From contig CAMVHY010000121.1 of NCBI GenBank assembly GCA_947167415.1, forward strand, positions 1 through 5,015: DNA of 5,015 bases. Direction: 5' to 3'. The DNA comes from an uncultured Clostridia bacterium (GTDB lineage: Bacteria; Bacillota; Clostridia; Lachnospirales; CAMVHY01). Shown here piece after piece: positions 1-5,015 of this stretch; the stretch's first letter is position 1; every line of letters begins with the position of its first letter. A model generated the notes under the pieces. It did not search any database. It saw only the letters and a list, made by a program, of their open reading frames with translations, and was not told the DNA's origin. Made by a program: the position numbers and the translations under genes.

Positions 1-1
1 T

Positions 2-25
2 TTTGAGAGGCTGTTAATAAAATGA
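2..25 (+). CDS. 3' end of upstream gene, probably another V/A-ATPase subunit (partial)
   Basis: Reading from base 2 gives an open frame of seven codons (F-E-R-L-L-I-K) ending at a TGA that overlaps the ATG of the next gene as ATGA (22-25). Such 4-base overlaps are typical of translationally coupled genes in one operon, so this is probably the tail of the preceding ATPase gene. Seven residues are too few to identify it. By known gene orders it could be subunit D (spirochaete/chlamydia-like order A-B-D-I-K), subunit C (AC39 type) or the G/H coiled-coil subunit. The other two frames stop at 4-6 and 15-17, so a non-overlapping upstream gene is also possible. Confidence 0.4.
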   Translation, partial: FERLLIK

Positions 26-1899
26 TAGAAAGAATGTATTTTATAAGCATAATCGGGCATATAAAAGATATTAATAGAGTAGTAGAAAAGTATATTTATA
101 AATTTAGTATCGAACTAGAATATGCAAAAAATCAGACAGAATACAATGATTTTGGAGAGCTTGATTTAGGAGAAGAACCGGATGAATTAGTAAAAAAATC
201 ACTGGAAATTATTGATATAAATAAGAATAATAAATTCAAAAGTAATTTGATTATGTCAGAGGATGAAGCCATAAAAATAATTAAAAATGAAATTGAGCAG
301 CATAATAATTTGTTTGTTGAAAAACTTGAAAATGAATATAAAAAGCTGAGATCTGTAGTTTATAATTTCTCGCATTTTGAAAGTCTAGATTTTAATTATG
401 ATATGCTTGAGAAGTTTAGTTTTATAAGTTATAGATTTGGTTTTATGCCGATTGAGAGTTATGAGCAGTATAAAGCGTTTTTAAAAGATGAAAAAGATAT
501 TTTTTTAGTAAAAGGTGAGCAACAAGGAAACAAAATTTGGTGTATTTATTTTACACATCAAGACGCTTTAAAACGCATTGATGATATTTTTGCGTCGTTA
601 AATTTTGAAAGAGTTGATTTGCCATTTGAAATAAATGATTTAAAACTTAAAGGGAATCTGTCTAAGATTTTGTTTGATTTAAAGGAAAAGTTAGGACAAC
701 TTGAGAAAAAGGTAAAGAATATAAATAAAAAACTTGAGATGAGTATGGAGTTTAATAACAAAAGAGTTGTTGCAGCCAAAAAAATTTTAGAATTAAAAAA
801 GATATATGAGACAAAGAAATTTTGTGCGGTGGTAAAGAAAGATTTTTTTATTTTCACTGGCTGGGTAATAAAAAAAAATTTAGATTTGTTAAGTATTGAA
901 ATAAAAAATGATGATAAGGTAGTGTTGAAAATTGAAAATGATTTAAAGAGAGAACCACCCGTGGTTTTAAAAAATAATTTTATTTTTAGGCCATTTGAGT
1001 TTTTGGTAAAGTTATATGGAGTTCCGAGTTATAACGAAATTGATCCAACGCCGTTTTTAGCAATCACTTATATTATTTTATTTGGATTAATGTTTGGTGA
1101 TGTTGGGCAGGGTTTAGTTTTATTTTTAGCGGGTATAATTTTAAATAAAATAAAAAAAAATCCGTTGTATGAAATTATTAGTATCTTAGGAATTTCGGCA
1201 GCAGTGTTTGGTTTGATGTATGGAAGTATTTTTGGTTTTGAAGATATAATAAAAAGTGTTTGGCTAAAACCGGCAGAGAATATAAATTATATTTTGGTTT
1301 ATTCGGTTGTGATGGGAATTGTTTTAGCTTTGGTTTCGATGGGGTTAAATTTAATTAATTGTAAAAAAAATGGTGATTGGCTCGAAATATTTTTAGGACC
1401 AAATGCGCTTTCTGGGTTTGTTTTCTATATTTGTATGATTTTAGTTAGTTTATTTTTGCTTACTGAGCTAAATTTAAAATATGTTTTTTGGTTTAAGTTT
1501 ATTATTTGTTTCGGATTAATAAATTTGTGTCTAACTGGTTTTAATAAATTAATAAAAAAATTATTTAGACACGAAAAAAATATTTTTGACGGGAGTATAT
1601 TTTTATTTTTGTTTGAGAGTATTATAGAAACGTTTGAGATAATATTAAATTATTTCACGAACGCGTTATCATTTGTAAGAGTTGGAGCGTTTGCATTGAG
1701 TCACGCTGGAATGATGAGTGTTGTGATGTTGTTAGCAAAAAAAAATGATGGTTATAATTGGTTTATAGTTGTTTTAGGAAATTTATTGGTTATAATACTT
1801 GAGGGTTTGATTGTTGGAATTCAAGCTTTGCGATTGGAATTTTATGAGATGTTTGGCAGATTTTTTAGAGGTGGCGGAAAAGAGAAAAGAGTATATTAA
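22..1899 (+). CDS. ntpI: V/A-type ATPase subunit I (a-subunit, membrane stator)
   Basis: This is the 625-residue subunit I (V-ATPase 116 kDa/a-subunit family) of a V/A-type ATPase. It forms the stator half-channels that pass H+ or Na+ to the c-ring and connects to the peripheral stalks. The N-terminal half (about 1-330) is soluble, with coiled-coil-like heptads near 80-115 and 211-270. The C-terminal half (about 340-610) is a multi-span membrane domain. Family signatures seen are P-F-E-F with YG.P.Y.EIDPTP (ending about residue 344), FGLMFGDVGQG (354-364), and SFVRVGAFALSHAG with the essential channel arginine R553. A second conserved arginine, R604, lies in GIQALRLEFYEMF. The end, GRFFRGGGKEKRVY, is like clostridial homologs. 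Length is normal for the family. The ATG at 22 is chosen because a GAGAGG ribosome site (5-10) lies 11 bases upstream and it gives the usual I-E-R-M-x-F-I-S-I-I-G start; ATG 34 is a weaker alternative. It ends in tandem TAA stops (1897-1902). Three A9 runs lie in frame in the gene. Family assignment is secure; ion type is not shown by this subunit. Confidence 0.97.
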   Translation: MIERMYFISIIGHIKDINRVVEKYIYKFSIELEYAKNQTEYNDFGELDLGEEPDELVKKSLEIIDINKNNKFKSNLIMSEDEAIKIIKNEIEQHNNLFVEKLENEYKKLRSVVYNFSHFESLDFNYDMLEKFSFISYRFGFMPIESYEQYKAFLKDEKDIFLVKGEQQGNKIWCIYFTHQDALKRIDDIFASLNFERVDLPFEINDLKLKGNLSKILFDLKEKLGQLEKKVKNINKKLEMSMEFNNKRVVAAKKILELKKIYETKKFCAVVKKDFFIFTGWVIKKNLDLLSIEIKNDDKVVLKIENDLKREPPVVLKNNFIFRPFEFLVKLYGVPSYNEIDPTPFLAITYIILFGLMFGDVGQGLVLFLAGIILNKIKKNPLYEIISILGISAAVFGLMYGSIFGFEDIIKSVWLKPAENINYILVYSVVMGIVLALVSMGLNLINCKKNGDWLEIFLGPNALSGFVFYICMILVSLFLLTELNLKYVFWFKFIICFGLINLCLTGFNKLIKKLFRHEKNIFDGSIFLFLFESIIETFEIILNYFTNALSFVRVGAFALSHAGMMSVVMLLAKKNDGYNWFIVVLGNLLVIILEGLIVGIQALRLEFYEMFGRFFRGGGKEKRVY

Positions 1900-1921
1900 T
1901 AAAATTTAGCAATGACTTTAT

Positions 1922-1928
1922 AGGGGGG
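1922..1928 (+). promoter_or_regulatory. Ribosome binding site of subunit K (poly-G type)
   Basis: AGGGGGG lies seven bases before the GTG at 1936, separated by an A/T spacer. It is an unusually G-pure Shine-Dalgarno site in a very AT-poor-in-G context, and it decides the GTG start. A strong site fits the need for about ten c-subunits per complex against one subunit I, though that link is inference. Confidence 0.8.
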
Positions 1929-1935
1929 ATTTTTT

Positions 1936-2367
1936 GTGACAAAAGATTTTTTTTTGTTTTTAGTGGTTTTATTGTGTTTGAGTATTATCTTGCCGTTCAC
2001 GAGTTTTTGCTTTGGTAAAAGAAATAAAAGACGGTTTAAAAAAAGTTTGTTGATAAATATAATTTCGTTTTTTGGGATATTAATCTTTAGTTCGATAATA
2101 ATTTTTAACCAAGGGATTTTAGCTGCACCCGAAACACAAAATATAGATTCATTCACAAGAGGCATGGGTTTTTTAGCGGCCGCTTTGGTCACGGGATTGT
2201 CAACAATTGGAGCAGGAATTGCAACAGGGTCAGCGGCTTCGTCAGCTTTGGGAGCAATAAGTGAAAACGAATCGATCATGGGAAAGGCATTAATTTTTGT
2301 TTCGCTCGCAGAAGGAATTGCAATTTATGGCTTATTGATTTCGTTTACAATTTTGGGTAGGATTTAG
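1936..2367 (+). CDS. ntpK: V/A-type ATPase subunit K (c-ring proteolipid) with extra N-terminal hairpin
   Basis: This 143-residue proteolipid builds the rotating c-ring that carries ions past subunit I. Four membrane segments are seen: about 5-25, 38-58, 76-98 and 116-140. Only the last two form a canonical c-hairpin: the Gly/Ala-rich helix with IGAGIATGSA (91-100), the loop AISENESIMGK (107-117), and SLAEGIAIYG with the ion-binding carboxylate E126. The first two segments lack the glycine pattern and a carboxylate and are joined by a very basic loop (KRNKRRFKK, 28-36), which should face the cytoplasm. The segment ends in ILAAPE, which looks a little like a signal peptidase I site. The length is near that of E. 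hirae NtpK, but the layout is one c-hairpin plus an unrelated N-terminal pair, a form I recall from other Clostridia. Start is GTG behind AGGGGGG, 36 bases after subunit I; the two genes are surely co-transcribed. A T9 run lies near the start codon. It is the last gene of the operon. Confidence 0.94.
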   Translation: MTKDFFLFLVVLLCLSIILPFTSFCFGKRNKRRFKKSLLINIISFFGILIFSSIIIFNQGILAAPETQNIDSFTRGMGFLAAALVTGLSTIGAGIATGSAASSALGAISENESIMGKALIFVSLAEGIAIYGLLISFTILGRI

Positions 2368-2390
2368 GCGTTAAATTTAAATTTATTATT

Positions 2391-2427
2391 AAAAAAAACA
2401 GGCTAGTTGGAGTCTGTTTTTTTTTTT
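2391..2427 (+). terminator. Rho-independent terminator of the ATPase operon (probably two-way)
   Basis: The left arm 2391-2403 (A-run then CAGGC) pairs with 2412-2424 (GTCTG then T-run) around an 8-base loop, giving 13 pairs with one G-T wobble, and the T-run continues to 2427. It begins 23 bases after the subunit K stop. The wobble is allowed in the + strand RNA but becomes an A-C mismatch in the - strand RNA, so the main direction is +. The A-run at its left also gives a U-tail on the - strand, so it may stop the converging gene too; no better terminator is visible for that gene. Confidence 0.85.
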
Positions 2428-2490
2428 GAGTTATGATTACTTCTACTTTGCAAGCTATTTTTTTTTAGCGCCAAAAGTCACTAAAATAAT
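2428..2490. other. Convergent intergenic spacer, no feature seen
   Basis: The remainder of the 123-base gap between the two converging stops holds only AT-rich sequence. One tiny stem (GCTA 2454-2457 with TAGC 2466-2469 around a T-run) is too weak to be called. Confidence 0.6.
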
Positions 2491-4692
2491 TTAACTACCT
2501 ATATTTAATTCATTTGTTGACTCTATAACAGCGGGGGTTTCGCTGTTTTCAGTTTTATTTTCTGAAGTCACATTTTGATTATTATTAAGAGCCACAGTTG
2601 ATATGCTCACATTTGCGCGAGAAACAAAAGGAAAAACAAAAAAAAAGTAAAGTAATAAACAAAATCGTTTCCATCCCCATTTTGATCCTAATGGTTTTAC
2701 GTATTCTTCTTTTACCTTTGCTAATGCTTCATTGTGATTTTTCAAAACGTTCAACATTAAAGATACAATGCGACGGTAGTTCGTTTCAAAATAATGATAA
2801 CTAATATCGCTGTAATAGAGAATGCTAAAATTATCGCATTTACAAATATAATTACCTAACAACGCAGCATAACGCTGACCTTTCTCTGTGTTAATATTTT
2901 CATATACATACTCAAAAAAGTCTAACATACCACTAAACTGATTTATTTCAGTATCTTTATCTACAACGTATAACATTTTGTATGAACAAAAAATATCATC
3001 TTGATCACAAGAAATATTTATTCCAATTTTTTTACATTTCACTTCAAACATTTTTTGTATACTATGGCCTTCATGTTTTAAATTTTGCTTTTTTAAAATA
3101 GCATTTATTACGATTGCAGCAGTTTTTGCTAGTTCATTATTCGGATACAGTTGAGCACCTTCGCCTTGTGTATAATAGCATAGCGTCTCTGTAAAATTAT
3201 CTTTTTTATCTCCATATTCGTCGTAGTACTCGCCAAAAAGGAAACCTGTTATCTGCTCAGCGTTTAAATTTATTTTATCTATATTTTTAAAAACAAAATT
3301 TAAAAAGGCTACATAAATAGATCCACTATATACACTACTTAAATTTTTTTCATGCATTACTTTACAAAAAGCGACCCAGTTTAAAAAAATATGACCTAAA
3401 TCGATTTTTTTGCCGTTAGTTTTCATGTCAGCTGAACAACATTTAAGCCCTATAGATAAAACATCAACAAAATTCATGTCGCTACCGATATGCCATAAAG
3501 AACCCGCGGAACAACTAGACACAAACTTTTCAAATGTCTCTACACTGATTTGTAAATGATTCCATTTAAACCAATGCAAATTAGCACCTGGATTTGAAAA
3601 TATTGCAGAAAATGATGTTTCGTCTTTTGGAGTACAAGCTATTATCTTTTCAACTGCTTTACTATTATGACTGTTTATTAAAAACTCCTCAAACGTTGTA
3701 GACCAGACAACAATTTTATCCATTTTCACATCAATATTCAAAATTTTTTCTATCTGTTCAGAGGTGGCACTTTCTAGCATTTTAAAAAATTCTGCCTCGC
3801 CAATTAAACGTTTTATTACTGTCTCTCTAAATCTAGACATACTCAAGTATAAATAAATTTTATTATCAATACACAACTGCATTATTTCGATAAATTCATT
3901 GAGGCTTTTTATTATTCCACTTTTAATTAAAAAATAATCATCAGGTAAATTATCAGGTGGATTATATGCATCTGATTCTTCTCTTAATTTCCATTGTAAA
4001 TCGTGTTTTAATTTTTTGCTTTCATCACTACTTTGCATTTCAAATAACAGACAGTTACAAATATCATATTTTATTCCGGCTTTCTCGGCACTACAACGCC
4101 ATTCGTATGCTTTATCCATCAAGTTACTCCATTCTTTTATAATATCATCACTAATGCCTTGCTTTTCGGCTACACGCAATATATACCATTTTGTCCAAGT
4201 GTTTGGTTTTACTTTCCCATTTTTCATACATTTATAAACATGTTCTTTCCATTCTTCGATATTTCCATTCCAGTACTCGTTTATAAAACTAAGCAACTCT
4301 TTCTCTTCATCTACTGAATTATTTACTTTAAACAAAACATCATACAAATTGTAATCGGTAATTTCTTTTTCCAATTTATCTGCTACCTGGTAACAGTTTT
4401 TAAACTTTTCTTGTATAAAAATCTCATTGTTCCCTGGCTCTATATTTGAAACCAATTGCTTTAACTCTTTAAAAGTTTCTATCTGAAATCCACCCATACT
4501 AAAAACTTTTATTATGTGACATAAATGCCTGTTACTTTCATTTCCAATTTCATCAATATGATTTGTCAAGCCAGGAATACGATAATTCAAATTCCCTACT
4601 ACGTAACCTGCCAAATGCATAATCTGCAATTTTTTCGACAGTTTATGTCTAACATTATTATTTTTATTTTCATTACTATTTTTTCCAGCCAT
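2491..4692 (-). CDS. Hypothetical 733-residue protein, probable C-tail-anchored membrane protein
   Basis: I do not recognise a family. The protein starts with a polar Lys/Asn-rich stretch (1-22) and has no signal peptide. The body (about 23-670) looks mostly helical and soluble, with charged helices and no P-loop, protease, nuclease or transferase motif that I can see. Residues 141-198 are Trp-rich (six Trp: 141, 148, 166, 169, 189, 198). The whole protein has 19 Cys, including C212/C214, C418/C419 and C617/C619; this fits a reducing cytosolic location. One hydrophobic run, about 677-691 (FCLLLYFFFVFPFVS), is preceded by K-W-G-W-K-R and followed by a 42-residue tail rich in Asn, Ser, Thr and Glu with one Lys and one Arg. 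Positive-inside reasoning puts the body in the cytoplasm and the tail outside. Start ATG 4692 has GGGAGTGA upstream and a near-consensus promoter. It is a single-gene unit converging on the ATPase operon, so no functional link is implied. Its coding strand is A-rich, unlike the T/G-rich ATPase genes. The ORF is intact and long, so it is a real gene; function is unknown. Confidence 0.88.
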   Translation of the reverse strand: MAGKNSNENKNNNVRHKLSKKLQIMHLAGYVVGNLNYRIPGLTNHIDEIGNESNRHLCHIIKVFSMGGFQIETFKELKQLVSNIEPGNNEIFIQEKFKNCYQVADKLEKEITDYNLYDVLFKVNNSVDEEKELLSFINEYWNGNIEEWKEHVYKCMKNGKVKPNTWTKWYILRVAEKQGISDDIIKEWSNLMDKAYEWRCSAEKAGIKYDICNCLLFEMQSSDESKKLKHDLQWKLREESDAYNPPDNLPDDYFLIKSGIIKSLNEFIEIMQLCIDNKIYLYLSMSRFRETVIKRLIGEAEFFKMLESATSEQIEKILNIDVKMDKIVVWSTTFEEFLINSHNSKAVEKIIACTPKDETSFSAIFSNPGANLHWFKWNHLQISVETFEKFVSSCSAGSLWHIGSDMNFVDVLSIGLKCCSADMKTNGKKIDLGHIFLNWVAFCKVMHEKNLSSVYSGSIYVAFLNFVFKNIDKINLNAEQITGFLFGEYYDEYGDKKDNFTETLCYYTQGEGAQLYPNNELAKTAAIVINAILKKQNLKHEGHSIQKMFEVKCKKIGINISCDQDDIFCSYKMLYVVDKDTEINQFSGMLDFFEYVYENINTEKGQRYAALLGNYICKCDNFSILYYSDISYHYFETNYRRIVSLMLNVLKNHNEALAKVKEEYVKPLGSKWGWKRFCLLLYFFFVFPFVSRANVSISTVALNNNQNVTSENKTENSETPAVIESTNELNIGS

Positions 4693-4699
4693 TTAAAAA

Positions 4700-4707
4700 T
4701 CACTCCC
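4700..4707 (-). promoter_or_regulatory. Ribosome binding site of the 733-residue gene
   Basis: On the - strand GGGAGTGA ends seven bases before the ATG at 4692 (10 bases if counted from GGGAG). It supports this ATG, and no in-frame start lies between it and the promoter. Confidence 0.75.
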
Positions 4708-4726
4708 AAGACTAATATTTTATCTT

Positions 4727-4756
4727 ATTATAACGCCCAAAAAAAATTTTTTTCAA
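4727..4756 (-). promoter_or_regulatory. Sigma-A type promoter of the 733-residue gene
   Basis: On the - strand a -35 box TTGAAA (4756-4751, five of six to consensus) is followed by an 18-base spacer and a perfect -10 box TATAAT (4732-4727). Transcription would begin near 4720, giving a leader of about 28 bases that contains the ribosome site. The spacer and -35 edge hold an A/T tract (A7 then T8 on this strand, 4753-4739), which may bend the DNA. AT-rich DNA yields chance -10 boxes, but the pairing with a good -35, the distance and the ribosome site make this one convincing. Confidence 0.75.
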
Positions 4757-4774
4757 CCAAATTTAATTTCTCAA

Positions 4775-4978
4775 TCAAAAATTAATATACGAAATTAAAT
4801 CTTTAATAATATTATCAAAAACATATTTTAAAAGCAAATATAAGCTTCCGCAAAAACACGCCACATTTAAAATTTTCGCTTGATAAGATTTTTCATTTAT
4901 ATTCATAAAAACTTCTGCCACTGATTGCAAACACGCGATAAAAAAAATCTCGCCTATAAACACAATAAATTTTCGCAT
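4775..4978 (-). CDS. Possible small membrane protein (67 residues), unproven
   Basis: The frame encodes 67 residues with two likely membrane helices, about 4-25 and 34-56, separated by a short polar loop (NINEKSYQ). Codon choice looks plausibly coding (GTG, GCG, GAA codons with AT-rich third bases), and the stop TGA lies 82 bases before the ATG of the 733-residue gene, on the same strand. Against it, the ATG directly follows the seven-base T-run of a hairpin, with only a poor ribosome site (GGGCGA) upstream, and a 67-codon frame can arise by chance in such AT-rich DNA. The size and two-helix layout resemble many small membrane proteins, and faintly SpoIIIAC, but no family can be assigned. If real, it may be read from a promoter outside the window. 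Confidence 0.4.
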   Translation of the reverse strand: MRKFIVFIGEIFFIACLQSVAEVFMNINEKSYQAKILNVACFCGSLYLLLKYVFDNIIKDLISYINF

Positions 4979-5015
4979 AAAAAAAGTCGCCCATATAATT
5001 TATGTACGGCTTTTT
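4979..5015. terminator. Hairpin with A/T flanks at window edge, likely terminator
   Basis: The arm 4981-4989 (A5 then GTCG) pairs with 5007-5015 (CGGC then T5), with one G-T wobble, and an inner CATA/TATG stem (4992-4995 with 5001-5004) extends the structure. Flanking A and T runs make it look like an intrinsic terminator in either direction. The wobble favours the + strand RNA; on the - strand it becomes an A-C mismatch. No + strand gene is seen just before it, so it more likely ends a - strand gene lying to the right, or is shared by converging genes. The T-run is cut by the window end. Confidence 0.5.

Noticed and set aside
558..857. 99-codon open frame on the - strand within subunit I
   Set aside because: It is antisense to the coiled-coil part of a certain gene; its Phe/Ser/Lys-rich product mirrors the Lys/Glu-rich coding strand, and no ribosome site supports it.
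1896..2279. 127-codon open frame on the - strand across subunit K
   Set aside because: It is a shadow of the Gly/Ala-rich proteolipid; the Pro/Ala-rich product and lack of family features mark it as non-coding.
2454..2469. GCTA/TAGC stem as a terminator for the - strand gene
   Set aside because: Only four pairs around a homopolymer loop and no U-tail in the needed direction; the larger hairpin at 2391-2427 is a better candidate.
2494..2619. Three N-X-S/T sequons (NVS, NVT, NKT) in the C-terminal tail of the 733-residue protein
   Set aside because: The tail is so rich in Asn, Ser and Thr that such triplets are expected by chance; nothing else points to glycosylation.
2598..2804. 68-codon + strand frame with a hydrophobic centre
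   Set aside because: It lies wholly antisense to the 3' part of the 733-residue gene and has no upstream ribosome site or promoter that I can see.
3957..4237. Two overlapping + strand frames (61 and 73 codons)
   Set aside because: They overlap each other in different frames and are both antisense to the 733-residue gene.
4525..4785. 86-codon + strand frame running across the start of the 733-residue gene
   Set aside because: It is mostly antisense to that gene and its promoter, with no ribosome site; composition is that of random AT-rich DNA.
4775..4978. Resemblance of the 67-residue product to SpoIIIAC (similar length, two helices)
   Set aside because: The likeness is only in size and hydrophobic pattern, and no neighbouring spoIIIA genes are seen, so no name was given.
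4994..4999. TATAAT on the + strand, possible -10 box at the right edge
   Set aside because: No fitting -35 box lies about 17 bases upstream (TTTCGC is found there), and the hexamer sits in the loop region of the hairpin.

Overview
The window looks like a chromosomal piece of a very AT-rich, low-GC Gram-positive bacterium, most likely Clostridia (Bacillota). The basis is a V/A-type ATPase membrane sector with clostridial-style subunits, strong G-rich Shine-Dalgarno sites, consensus sigma-A promoter spacing, standard TAA/TGA stops and a very T/G-rich coding strand for the ATPase genes. Species cannot be named from the sequence. The long A and T runs and low GC would also fit a host-associated or reduced genome, but that is inference.

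Left part (1-2430, + strand): the 3' end of a V/A-ATPase operon. A few codons of an upstream gene overlap the start of subunit I (the a-subunit stator with the essential Arg of the ion channel) by ATGA. Subunit I is followed after 36 bases by subunit K (the c-ring proteolipid), which starts at GTG behind a poly-G ribosome site. A long A/T-flanked hairpin ends the operon directly after K. Subunits I and K together form the ion-conducting membrane sector. The catalytic subunits (A, B) and stalk subunits (C, D, E, F, G/H) are not in the window and must lie upstream or elsewhere.

Middle and right part (2491-4692, - strand): a single 733-residue gene of unknown family that converges on the ATPase operon. 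It has its own near-consensus promoter, a good ribosome site, no N-terminal signal peptide, a Trp- and Cys-rich predicted-cytosolic body, and one short hydrophobic segment near the C-terminus followed by a 42-residue Asn/Ser/Thr/Glu-rich tail. This layout suggests a C-tail-anchored membrane protein. It is the most novel item in the window.

Right edge (4693-5015): a possible 67-residue two-helix membrane protein on the - strand, whose ATG sits directly against the T-run of a hairpin that reaches the window edge. The reality of this small gene and the direction of that hairpin are uncertain. No tRNA, rRNA, CRISPR array, insertion sequence or long repeat was seen.
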